From positions 1 through 12,028 of the forward strand of contig JAADFL010000215.1 of the NCBI GenBank assembly GCA_013152945.1: DNA of 12,028 bases. The letters are read 5' to 3'. This document shows positions 1 through 7,743 of this stretch, one piece after another. The notes under the pieces are model-generated. The model had not been told where the DNA came from. It was given only the letters and a program-made list of their open reading frames with translations, and did not search any database. The position numbers and the translations under genes are program-made. The stretch's first letter is position 1; the number at the start of each line of letters is the position of its first letter. This DNA is from Deltaproteobacteria bacterium. Lineage in GTDB: Bacteria; Myxococcota_A; JAADFL01.

Positions 1-772
1 CAGTACAGTGCTTTTCCCATGTCTTTACCAGGATATCTCCACCACAACCTGTTTTGCTGCACTCGTACTCCTGCCACGAGTCACAGACATGATCAGGAAG
101 ATAAAACACGTGATTCGCTGTGTCACAGCATTCACCTGTAGTGCAAACCCTGGTATCCGTATCGGTGTCCGTATCAGTATCAGTGTCTGTATCCGCGTCT
201 GTATCAGTGTCAGTATCAGTGTCAGTATCCAGGTCAGTATCAGTGTCTGTATCCGTATCAGTGTCTATATCAGTGTCTGTATCTGTATCAGTGTCTATAT
301 CAGTGTCCGTATCTGTATCAGTGTCAGTATCTGTATCTGTATCAGTGTCTGTATCTGTATCAGTGTCTGTATCTGTATCAGTGTCTGTATCCGCGTCTGT
401 ATCAGTGTCCGTATCAGTGTCTGTATCCGTGTCTGTATCAGTGTCTGTATCCGTGTCTGTATCAGTGTCTGTATCCGTGTCTGTATCAGTGTCTGTATCC
501 GTATCCGTATCCGTATCAGTGTCTGTATCGCCTACGCATTTCCTTCTGCAGTACCCGTCAGTACAACACTGTTGGCCGGCCGGGCAGTTATGGCCGGAAT
601 CGTCACACTTGAATCTGGTGGCAGTGTAGTCCACGCCCTTGCAGGAGATGCATGACAGAGACATGACCACCAGTAGGGGCACCGGAAAATAGAACCATGA
701 AAAAGCCATCGAGACTGCAACATGCTTGCAGTGCCGTATGGAAAATCCAAAACCGCGATTGTTTTCATCCAT
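1..772 (-). CDS. Cys-rich exported protein with (Asp-Thr)n linker, 3' end outside window
   Basis: The frame is open from 772 to the left edge (257 codons), so the C-terminus is missing. The ATG at 772 has an AGGAG (783-787) 10 nt upstream; an in-frame ATG at 709 has no clear ribosome site. Residues 22-44 form a hydrophobic export signal ending at Cys41/Cys44. The lipobox is imperfect (no Leu at -3), so lipid attachment is possible but unproven. Residues 56-79 are a small Cys module (CPAGQQCC, then GYC and KC). Residues 82-207 are 63 Asp-X dipeptides. A second Cys-rich domain begins at about 207 (VCTTGECCD, then single Cys and a CGG) and continues off the window. Proteins with this plan are common in Myxococcota-type genomes and are generally taken to be secreted or surface-exposed. 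The function is unknown. The gene lies 161 bp downstream of the TIG lipoprotein on the same strand and may have its own promoter. Confidence 0.85.
   Translation of the reverse strand, partial: MDENNRGFGFSIRHCKHVAVSMAFSWFYFPVPLLVVMSLSCISCKGVDYTATRFKCDDSGHNCPAGQQCCTDGYCRRKCVGDTDTDTDTDTDTDTDTDTDTDTDTDTDTDTDTDTDTDTDTDTDTDADTDTDTDTDTDTDTDTDTDTDTDTDTDTDTDIDTDTDTDTDIDTDTDTDTDTDLDTDTDTDTDTDADTDTDTDTDTDTDTRVCTTGECCDTANHVFYLPDHVCDSWQEYECSKTGCGGDILVKTWEKHCT
152..529 (-). repeat. Hexanucleotide coding repeat encoding 63 Asp-X dipeptides
   Basis: Read on the minus strand, this is 63 hexamers of the form GAY-NNN with no interruption. Asp (GAT or GAC) is kept at all 63 sites. The second codon is Thr in 58 units (ACA, ACT, ACG and ACC all occur), Ala in two (192-198 and 390-396 area), Ile in two (266-268, 296-298) and Leu in one (230-232). 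A 24-bp higher-order period is visible at about 409-500. The result is a highly acidic, probably extended linker between two Cys-rich domains. Plus-strand frames read as Val-Ser runs and are shadows. Confidence 0.95.
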
Positions 773-825
773 GCCCAATAATCTCCTACCCATGTTTATC
801 CGCGTACCGTATTTTATGGAGCATG

Positions 826-853
826 AATATACACAATGTCAATGTCACGGCAA
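826..853 (-). promoter_or_regulatory. Candidate promoter for the Asp-Thr repeat gene
   Basis: On the minus strand there is a TTGCCG (848-853), a 16-bp spacer and TATATT (826-831). This would give a leader of roughly 45 nt before the ATG at 772. A perfect TTGACA also lies at 837-842, but its best downstream -10 (TAAAAT) is 20 bp away. The rest of the 773-933 gap is AT-rich and holds no strong hairpin with a T-run, so no convincing terminator for the upstream lipoprotein gene was seen. This is a match to consensus only. Confidence 0.3.
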
Positions 854-933
854 ACCCGGTCCGGTAATAATCGAGAATAAAATATCTAATAATTTTTTAG
901 ACGGTTAAACAGGACCAACCCAAATATTTACTA

Positions 934-3093
934 TTACTGGATCATGACCACCTTGTTTTCCATGAAACATGACACATAGGCCCTGGATCCATTCTTTGAG
1001 AAAGCCAACGTGAATGCACCGGCACAAAGCGGGACAGAAGCCCCAATCTGGGTATTGGAAGCCGTATCGTACCTGTACAGCTTCGATGCTCCTCCATTAC
1101 TCGTATCCACACATGTTATATAGATTTGGGTTCCATCAGGAGTCTTTGCAAGTCCGTGGGCCCGGCATCCGGGAATACTGATCCACGTAGACAACTTGCC
1201 CAAAAGGTGGTTGTACTTGGACACCCTTTCAGCTCCTTCCCCGAAATCAGCAGCATAGGAAGTGACTCCATCCGGACTTAGTGCAACACCCTTTAGATCA
1301 GTCCCAAGCGGTGTTGAATTTTTAACCTTTTCATTCTCCATGTCAAAATAAACCAGGTAACTCTTGTCATCATCGCTCGTGCCTGTAAGAACCATTCGAT
1401 CACCGGCATCAGAGAAATCCAGGTAGTTCTGGCTTACTACGAGCTTGGATCCAAGCTTGATCTCCAGGTCGCCCAAAAGGGAATGAGTGGGATCGTCCTC
1501 GAGTTTTGTCAAATCTATCCTCGTGAGCTTTGCGCTGTTGTTCTTGAGAACGACTGCAATATTGCCGGTCGGATCAACACCGATTTGTTCCGGGCCGCCC
1601 AAAGCTTGTATGGGATCGGAGTACATGCAGTTGTCAGGGTTGGCTACTGTCTTTGTTTCATCCAGAATCCACACCTGCTGTGACCTGGTGTTCGTGACCA
1701 GCACGAACTTGCCGTCAGGCGTGGTTGCAACACCTGTCGGTTCCAGGGCCACGGGAATAGTGGAAACAACCGCACCGCCCGGGTTTGCAGGCAACTTGTC
1801 ACCATCAATAACCAAAACGCTGTCCGTGCCCTGGGCTGCAACGTAAACGTGTCGATTGTCCGCGCTCACGGCCAGGCCTGCCGGGGCCGCGCCGTTTCCA
1901 AGGTCTACCGTAGCCGCTACAGTGCCTGAGGCCGGGTGTCCCTCGGTTACTGTAAAGCTGTCGGCGCTGGAAGCATTTTGGCCGCCCACGCTAACTGAAA
2001 TGGGACCGGTCTTGGCGCCCTGTGGGACCTTGACGACAAGGCGATCCGTTTCTACCACCAGCAAATCGTCCGATGGCACCTGGGCGCCCTGGAAAGACAC
2101 CTGGTTGTTTGCAGGAGTATCGGCATCGAAGTTTGATCCATACACTGTCACCCGTTCGCCGATAAAACCACTTACCGGAAAAAACGAATCAATCGTTGGG
2201 GGACCGATAATCTCGAAATCATCTTCGCTCTGACCGCTCTGGTCGCCCACCTGGACCTCTATCGGCCCGGTTGTTGCGCCCACAGGCACAGTGGTCTTTA
2301 TCTCAGTCGTACTTCCTGTACCGTCCGGAGCCGCAACTCCGTTGAAGCTCACCTTGTTCGGCACAAGGGCTGAATCCGAAAAATTATAGCCTTTTATGGT
2401 CACCTCTGTTCCTGCGACTCCCTTTTTAGGATCGAATTCCTTTATTGAGGGCGCGTCCGTAACCTCGAAGTCGTCATCTGACATTGCCTCGCCCTTCGGC
2501 GTCTTGACGGAAATGGGCCCCTTGCCCGAAGCATTCTCCGGCACCCGCACCAACAGCCTATCTCTCGAATCCGATACTTCCAGGACCAATGCAACCAATC
2601 CTTCATCGATATTGCCGTCCTTGTCCCTCACATGGAATCTTACCTCGTTGTCATCGATGGCTGGAGCAAAGTTTGCGCCGCCAATTTCCACCCTGGACCA
2701 AACAGGACCTGCCGCTGGTGTAAAACCGGTAATCTGCGGCAACTCGAGTTCCGCCTCTTCGTACGGTCCGTCATCCGCAGACTCCTGTATTGCGTCAGTC
2801 TCAGCATCAGCTTCCACCAATTCCGGGGCCTCGGGCACCACGCACTTGTGATCAATACAGAATTCGCCGTCACCCTTGCATTCCTGGTCGTTTGCGCATT
2901 CTCCGCGAAGGCACATGTTTTTCTCCGAGCAATAATAACCCGGGGGACATCGCAATTGCGTTTCGACATCATTTTCCGCATCGGTTACCATTGGAGCACA
3001 AGGAAAGTTCATGCTGTCAAAGTTGTAACTGCAACCTGAAGCCAAGCTCATTGCCGCAACAATCATAGTCAATCCAGCCTGTATGGAGCGCAT
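934..3093 (-). CDS. Lipoprotein with Cys-rich module, three IPT/TIG domains and YVTN-like beta-propeller
   Basis: 719 aa. The start at 3093 has GGGAGGA (3102-3108) 8 nt upstream. Residues 1-20 are a signal peptide ending in a lipobox-like LASGC, with Cys21 as the likely lipidated residue. Residues 32-85 form a Cys-rich segment (CPPGYYC, then CLRGEC, C, FC and KC), followed by an acidic linker to about 118. Three IPT/TIG immunoglobulin-like domains follow at about 119-212, 215-296 and 299-384. Each opens with a P-x-I-x-x-F-x-P-x-x-G pattern and has a G-x-N-F turn, and each of the first two ends near a DDFE motif. Residues 388-719 show repeating blades of the YVTN/lactonase-like propeller type (HVYVAAQGTDSVLVID; blades with SPDG or TPDG turns). 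Such architectures bind proteins or glycans at the cell surface; no catalytic residues can be assigned. The gene is second in an operon: its ribosome site overlaps the upstream stop codon, which suggests translational coupling. The 5' Cys module resembles that of the neighbouring Asp-Thr protein. Confidence 0.9.
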   Translation of the reverse strand: MRSIQAGLTMIVAAMSLASGCSYNFDSMNFPCAPMVTDAENDVETQLRCPPGYYCSEKNMCLRGECANDQECKGDGEFCIDHKCVVPEAPELVEADAETDAIQESADDGPYEEAELELPQITGFTPAAGPVWSRVEIGGANFAPAIDDNEVRFHVRDKDGNIDEGLVALVLEVSDSRDRLLVRVPENASGKGPISVKTPKGEAMSDDDFEVTDAPSIKEFDPKKGVAGTEVTIKGYNFSDSALVPNKVSFNGVAAPDGTGSTTEIKTTVPVGATTGPIEVQVGDQSGQSEDDFEIIGPPTIDSFFPVSGFIGERVTVYGSNFDADTPANNQVSFQGAQVPSDDLLVVETDRLVVKVPQGAKTGPISVSVGGQNASSADSFTVTEGHPASGTVAATVDLGNGAAPAGLAVSADNRHVYVAAQGTDSVLVIDGDKLPANPGGAVVSTIPVALEPTGVATTPDGKFVLVTNTRSQQVWILDETKTVANPDNCMYSDPIQALGGPEQIGVDPTGNIAVVLKNNSAKLTRIDLTKLEDDPTHSLLGDLEIKLGSKLVVSQNYLDFSDAGDRMVLTGTSDDDKSYLVYFDMENEKVKNSTPLGTDLKGVALSPDGVTSYAADFGEGAERVSKYNHLLGKLSTWISIPGCRAHGLAKTPDGTQIYITCVDTSNGGASKLYRYDTASNTQIGASVPLCAGAFTLAFSKNGSRAYVSCFMENKVVMIQ

Positions 3094-3107
3094 TGCCCTA
3101 TTCCTCC

Positions 3108-4535
3108 CTAATGCCTGAATCCTGCCCCGAAAATGACCCCTCCGTCCAAGGTGGGAACCGCAAACAGCCTCAAGTCACGGATCCCCCCTTTGTCAAGCAA
3201 AGACCATTCATGCCTTTTCTTCTCCTCCTTCTCCTTCTTTTCCTCCCTGCCGGAAAAGGCGAGCCAGAAAAGAACGGATGAAGATGCTGCAATGGCCCCA
3301 CCGATAGGAACAAGAATGTTTCCAAGCAGTGCTTGCCTGTCAATGGTGTCACGGAGCTGCTCATGGTATGTCGGATCATTCACCTGGAACGGTGTACCCT
3401 TGTAATTGTCGACATTCTTGTTCGCCATGAAGTAGAAGGCACTACCGGTTGCAGCAACCGCAACACCTGCGCCAAGTACAATCCATGCCCATGCCTGGGA
3501 GATATTTTCCTTTTTCTTATTCTTGTTCTTTTTGCCGATTTTCACCAACCTATCCGAATATTGCACGGATTCACCGGGAGAGGATGCTTCCGCACCGTTT
3601 TCAGGTTCTTCAGCAGAATTCACCTGGTTCGTCTCCCCTGAAGCATTACCTTTGACATTCAAGGAAAGTGATTCACCCATGTCACCCGAGAGATCAAGAA
3701 CCTTGGCGCCATCTTCTCCAACCCCAAGCAACTTGGTAATTACATCCGACACTCCAGTAAATACATCACCCTCTTCATCAAGTTCCTTGTGTGCCGAATT
3801 GTTGATGGCACCAATGGAGGGATCGATCTCATTCATCTTGAAGACCAGTGCATCCCCTGTCCGATACAATTTCGTGGTGTAAATATGGCTTAGTCCCAGG
3901 TCCTTTGCAAAACTGCATAGGCATGAAACATCAGAGCCACATCCGAAAAATTGAGCCGCCCCTCCCTTGCCCAGTTCATTCTCCACGTCGGCCTTTGTCA
4001 TGAACTTGTACATGTGCCTCTTTTCGAATCCTTCGTAAATTGCACCCTGGACCGCTGCACCCAGTTCCGGGTCTACATCTTCCGCCTTGAGCGGCACTAT
4101 ATATATTCTGGGTAGTTCGCCCTGGCTGTTTTCCTGACTTGTCCCTCCAGGCATTGGCGATGTTTCCTCAGTCGCCGGCCCGGAAGTTTCTTCACCCGGA
4201 GGTGGAGACTGATTCTCTTGTATATCAAGGTACTTCGCCGGCACCCATCCGATTGATCCGTCGGGAGTCCGTATCTTGGCAGCCCTGCCCTTCACCAGGA
4301 GCACATCAACCCGCTCTCCCTCGAAAAGTTCTCCAACCTCGGGTGCTCTCCTGGTCGGTCTTTCCCTGACGACCAGCTTCTTTGTGTTGACCACCACCCC
4401 GGTTCCAATTACATCGTCCCCCGGGTCACTGCCGGCAAAAACCTTTCTTGGCACCAAACCCACAAACAAGATCACGGCAAGGAATAAAGCGACCCGTGCC
4501 AATGCATCTCTATTCAGCGATAATTTACTCCCCAT
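3108..4535 (-). CDS. SH3b-domain envelope protein with sensor-like domain and C-terminal membrane hairpin
   Basis: 475 aa, start at 4535 with GGAGGG (4543-4548) 7 nt upstream. Residues 14-34 are hydrophobic and end in VFA-GS, like a cleavable signal peptide. Residues 46-103 match a bacterial SH3 domain (LVVRERP, then GWVPAKYLD). A Pro/Glu/Ser/Thr linker (105-140) leads to a domain at about 142-270 that begins RIYIVPL and contains FGCGSDVSCLC followed by LGLSHIYTTKLYRTGDALV. This resembles the periplasmic CsgG/FlgO-like domains common in Myxococcota, in which a CG-x-D-x-x-C motif precedes a beta-rich half. Residues 348-371 and 402-428 are likely membrane helices, each flanked by Lys-rich stretches (335-343 and 430-442). 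The domain calls are by eye and the biological role is unknown. It is the first gene of the operon with the TIG lipoprotein, 14 bp apart, so the two probably act together in the envelope. Lys-rich flanks on the predicted outer side are odd for a simple topology. Confidence 0.85.
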   Translation of the reverse strand: MGSKLSLNRDALARVALFLAVILFVGLVPRKVFAGSDPGDDVIGTGVVVNTKKLVVRERPTRRAPEVGELFEGERVDVLLVKGRAAKIRTPDGSIGWVPAKYLDIQENQSPPPGEETSGPATEETSPMPGGTSQENSQGELPRIYIVPLKAEDVDPELGAAVQGAIYEGFEKRHMYKFMTKADVENELGKGGAAQFFGCGSDVSCLCSFAKDLGLSHIYTTKLYRTGDALVFKMNEIDPSIGAINNSAHKELDEEGDVFTGVSDVITKLLGVGEDGAKVLDLSGDMGESLSLNVKGNASGETNQVNSAEEPENGAEASSPGESVQYSDRLVKIGKKNKNKKKENISQAWAWIVLGAGVAVAATGSAFYFMANKNVDNYKGTPFQVNDPTYHEQLRDTIDRQALLGNILVPIGGAIAASSSVLFWLAFSGREEKKEKEEKKRHEWSLLDKGGIRDLRLFAVPTLDGGVIFGAGFRH

Positions 4536-4590
4536 TCAAATGCCCTCCGGCCGAAATACGGCGAAGCCCTGATAGTCAGATACTCTCTGG

Positions 4591-4619
4591 ATACTAGAAA
4601 AGGCAAGGACTGTTGTCAA
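4591..4619 (-). promoter_or_regulatory. Sigma70-type promoter of the SH3b-TIG operon
   Basis: Reading the minus strand, TTGACA (4614-4619) matches the -35 consensus exactly. It is followed by a 17-bp spacer and TAGTAT (4591-4596), four of six matches to TATAAT. Transcription would start near 4584, leaving a leader of about 50 nt before the ATG at 4535. The leader holds a small GCCG-TATTT-CGGC hairpin just ahead of the ribosome site. The promoter sits in the 113-bp gap after the methyltransferase stop, so the operon can be expressed independently of that gene. Confidence 0.65.
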
Positions 4620-4648
4620 AATGTTAGTGCTTGCAAGGTCCAGGCAAG

Positions 4649-5257
4649 TCACCTGTCTACGTACAGGTTGACCCTTTCCACGTTTTCATCCTTGCTAGCC
4701 AAAAGAATGTAATTCGATGAATCCAGGAACTCGGCATCGTGAACATCGAAACCGGCCCGTTCGAGCAGTGCATGGGCATCGCCCCTGGCCAATCTCATTT
4801 TCTTGGGCGGTGGAAAGCCGTCTTCAACCTTTCTCCAGTCCACCAAGAGTAAACCGGCATTCATTTTCAACAACCGGTTGACTTCTCCAAGGAATTTTGC
4901 AACTCGTTTTATGGAGAAAAAGGTATAGCACAATATTCCAAAGTCAAACTCCCCGGACCGTTCGGAAAGGATGAAATCCTTTTGCTCCACTATTTCCAGC
5001 CAATCAGGCAAACTCTTCTTCCTGATGTTCGCGAGTCTGCTCGAGTCGTTACCGACCGCCAAAACACGACCGGATTCCCCGACTATCTCGGCTGCATTCA
5101 TGGCGTATTCACCATCGAGGCCGCAACCGAAATCAACAACTGTCAGGCCGGGGCCAAGCCTGGCTCGTTTTAATAATTCATACGGATCGGGCATGGGCCG
5201 GCCCTTGTTTCTCATGTGCGATGCCATACCTGTTTTGTGTCGTCCTTTCCCTGCCAT
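4649..5257 (-). CDS. Class I SAM-dependent methyltransferase, substrate unknown
   Basis: 202 aa from the ATG at 5257, chosen because GGGAG lies about 8 nt upstream and the residues before the SAM motif then have family-like length. The frame is also open to a TTG at 5344 (231 aa) and an ATG at 5326. A TTGACA at 5357-5362 with a weak -10 (TAGGAA) would favour the shorter form. Motif I is VVDFGCG (40-46). The second strand reads GRVLAVG (63-69): the acidic residue that normally follows this strand and binds the ribose is Gly, with Asn-Asp just after it. Strand 4 is EFDFGILCY (103-111) and strand 5 is GLLLVDW (135-141). A Rossmann-fold methyltransferase is clear. The substrate cannot be read from sequence, and the altered SAM pocket raises the possibility of weak or changed activity. 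The gene is divergent from the spermidine-synthase-like gene, with a 126-bp gap shared by both 5' ends. Confidence 0.8.
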   Translation of the reverse strand: MAGKGRHKTGMASHMRNKGRPMPDPYELLKRARLGPGLTVVDFGCGLDGEYAMNAAEIVGESGRVLAVGNDSSRLANIRKKSLPDWLEIVEQKDFILSERSGEFDFGILCYTFFSIKRVAKFLGEVNRLLKMNAGLLLVDWRKVEDGFPPPKKMRLARGDAHALLERAGFDVHDAEFLDSSNYILLASKDENVERVNLYVDR

Positions 5258-5383
5258 TTGAAATCTCCCGTCAGCGTTCACTCCTATCGACAACAGCCAT
5301 CTCTCCTTACGAAGAGATAATTTCATCCTTGATTTTCCTAACAACTATTCAGAACATGTCAAGATGGATTATTATTCGGCACC

Positions 5384-7708
5384 ATGAAGGCTGTAGTGAA
5401 GGACAAAGCCCAAAGACCACTCGCGATGTCATTTACGGCATTGTTCACCCTCGGGCTTCTGGCCGCCATAGTGCAAATCCTGATTATACGGGAATTACTC
5501 GTAGTATTCGGTGGAAACGAGGTGGTTTTCGGGCTCTTCTATTTTTCATGGTTTGCGGGAATCACGCTTGGAGCATATGCGGGAATAAAGCTCACAAGGA
5601 AACTTGTAGGCCAAAGCAAACTCGCCCTGTCGTTTACTCTCATTTTATCCATGCTCTGGTTACTTTCAGGTGCGGTAATATTGGCCCTTCGAACATCCTT
5701 TTCATGGCTTATGCAGGTCTTGCCCGGCGGCATGCCGGGACCGGCGGCACTGGCGGGTGTGTCTGTTCTTTTTGTTATTCCACCTGCAATGTTGATAGGA
5801 GCATTGTTTCCGTTAGGAAGCAGTTTCCTGGACCAAATAGGTATCGATTCCTCCACGGGCGCGGCCTACTGGATGGAAGGAACAGGAGCGGCTGCAGGCG
5901 GGTTGATTGCTACATTCGTAATGGTTCCTTTCTTAGATCCAATATCGAGCCTCATGACCTGCGGTATTTTTTCATCTTTTCTATTCCTGTTGCTCCCGTC
6001 ACGATTCGGCAGGGCGAGGCTGTCTGCAGCTTTCTTCTTATCGGCGGCTTTGCTCCTTTTTTTCAGCGGTTACTCAAAGAAGATAGACAACCAAGCCTAT
6101 GTCAGCCAATGGAAAAGCAGGCACAAAAACATGACACTGGTCAAGCAGGTACAAACACATTACCAGTTTCTCCAGCTCGGCAAGTTGTCGGACCAGTATA
6201 CGCTCTTCGCAGACGGCCTTCCTGTTTCATCATTTCCGGACCAATATGCTCCCCCCATGCTGGCCAATCTTTACATGTGCGAGCACCCATCACCGAAAAG
6301 GGTGCTGATTATAGGCGGCCTTTCCGCGCAACTCGTAACCACTACCCTGAAATATTCGATCAAGAGCCTCGATGTGGCCGAATTGGATCCTGGATTGGTG
6401 CGTCTGATCCGCCCATACCTGGGGGAAAAGGACAGAACCGCCTTGAAGGATCCAAGAGTCAGGCTCATACTCAAAGATGGACGGAGATTGATAAAACAGG
6501 TTGCACCGCAATCATATGACCTGGTCATCGTCTCGGTGCCACAACCTACGACCGCCATGCTGAACAGGTACTATACTGTTGAGTTCTTCGAGGAAGTCAG
6601 AAGAGCCCTGGCAAAACCCGGCGTGTTCGTCATTACAATGCAAGGTTATGCAAATTACCTGGACGAACCTACATCCGGCATGGTCGGCCCAGTATACCGC
6701 GGCCTCTCCAGGGTTTTTCCTTCCGTGGTAGTAACTGGGACGGAGGTATTGCACATATTCGCTGCAACCGGCAGTGGTATCATTACATCAGACCCAAAAA
6801 TCTTAGGTGATCGTTGGGATGCCAGAAACATCAACTCTGATGTTTTTTCAAGGTATCATTTTTCCATCTTCTTCCCCCCGGGGCGAAGAGCCCAGGAAAA
6901 CATGAAAGCGGTTGAAAGGGCGGCAGCGCTCTCCCCGGCCAATAAGGACACGAAGCCGCTGTCATACCTCTTCGGGCTGGTCAGGTGGGAACAGATATTC
7001 GGGGGAAGCAATTTGGCCGGCATGGTATCAAAAGCCCTGTCCATTCCCGGTATTTTCTATTACATGGCAGTCCTATTGTTGGTATTCGCAACCATGTTTT
7101 TCTATCGTACCAACGCTCCTGCCCTATCAATAATCAGTGTTGCATCTTCCGGCTTTACAGGCATCTCCCTAAGCATGGCCATACTGTATTCCTACCAGGT
7201 TGCAAGAGGCCTGGTGTACAGCGAAATCGGATTGATAGTTGCAACATTCATGGCCGGAATCGCAATCGGGGGTGGATTGTCCAACCGGTTGATCGTAACA
7301 AGACCGAGCCTTCGGCTGGCACGCATGAGACAACTCGCACTCTCGGTATCAATGCTCGGCGCCCTGGGTGTCGCTTCCGGCCTTTTCTTACCATGGTTAC
7401 AGTCTAAACTTGAAAATCCTTTCCCTTTTCTTTTTCTCTCCCTGGCCGCTGGGGCGGCACTAGGTTCGATTTTCCCAATCGCAGCAGCTCTGACCGGGGA
7501 TTCCGGCAAAAATGCCGGTTGGACGGCAGGGGCACTGGATGCGGCGGACAACCTGGGGGCATTGATAGGCGGGGCATTGACAGGTGTGATCTTGCTCCCC
7601 CTGCTTGGCCTGTCCGGCGTATGCATACTGTCTGGAACAGCTTGCCTGGTACCCGGAGCATTAATAAGCGTGTTCGGCTTCAGTATTGACAGAACACACC
7701 GGCATTAA
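5384..7708 (+). CDS. Polytopic membrane protein with spermidine-synthase-like domain
   Basis: 774 aa. About seven membrane helices (roughly 16-228) precede a soluble domain (about 229-545), and a second set of about seven follows (556-766). The soluble part has the aminopropyltransferase fold signature: HPSPKRVLIIGG (301-312), VAELDP (331-336), DGR (365-367), YDLVIVSVPQP (378-388) and NRYYTVEFF (394-402). Two key Asp of true spermidine synthases are missing: the GGGDGG loop reads GGLSAQ, and the catalytic Asp after strand 4 is Ser384. Glu333, which should hold the nucleoside ribose, is kept. A standard putrescine aminopropyltransferase is therefore unlikely; membrane-fused members of this family have no firmly known reaction. 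The two membrane sets share motifs in the same order. The ATG at 5384 has no clear ribosome site; an ATG at 5426 (residue 15) is an alternative. ffh follows after 35 bp, so the two are probably co-transcribed. Confidence 0.85.
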   Translation: MKAVVKDKAQRPLAMSFTALFTLGLLAAIVQILIIRELLVVFGGNEVVFGLFYFSWFAGITLGAYAGIKLTRKLVGQSKLALSFTLILSMLWLLSGAVILALRTSFSWLMQVLPGGMPGPAALAGVSVLFVIPPAMLIGALFPLGSSFLDQIGIDSSTGAAYWMEGTGAAAGGLIATFVMVPFLDPISSLMTCGIFSSFLFLLLPSRFGRARLSAAFFLSAALLLFFSGYSKKIDNQAYVSQWKSRHKNMTLVKQVQTHYQFLQLGKLSDQYTLFADGLPVSSFPDQYAPPMLANLYMCEHPSPKRVLIIGGLSAQLVTTTLKYSIKSLDVAELDPGLVRLIRPYLGEKDRTALKDPRVRLILKDGRRLIKQVAPQSYDLVIVSVPQPTTAMLNRYYTVEFFEEVRRALAKPGVFVITMQGYANYLDEPTSGMVGPVYRGLSRVFPSVVVTGTEVLHIFAATGSGIITSDPKILGDRWDARNINSDVFSRYHFSIFFPPGRRAQENMKAVERAAALSPANKDTKPLSYLFGLVRWEQIFGGSNLAGMVSKALSIPGIFYYMAVLLLVFATMFFYRTNAPALSIISVASSGFTGISLSMAILYSYQVARGLVYSEIGLIVATFMAGIAIGGGLSNRLIVTRPSLRLARMRQLALSVSMLGALGVASGLFLPWLQSKLENPFPFLFLSLAAGAALGSIFPIAAALTGDSGKNAGWTAGALDAADNLGALIGGALTGVILLPLLGLSGVCILSGTACLVPGALISVFGFSIDRTHRH

Positions 7709-7743
7709 CTATATCGTTTGCTCGAGTTGAACGAGGAGCTGAA

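Noticed and set aside
8-655. Plus-strand open frames of Val-Ser or Ile-Ser/Cys repeats over the left repeat
   Set aside because: They are antisense readings of the Asp-Thr tract. The minus frame has a signal sequence, Cys modules on both sides and a ribosome site.
532-768. 78-codon minus-strand frame starting at 768
   Set aside because: It overlaps the 5' end of the Asp-Thr protein in another frame and ends where the repeat begins. The 772 frame has the better ribosome site and recognisable export and Cys features.
5221-6519. 432-codon plus-strand frame overlapping the membrane synthase-like gene
   Set aside because: Its composition is not protein-like, and the overlapping 5384 frame encodes a clear domain architecture.
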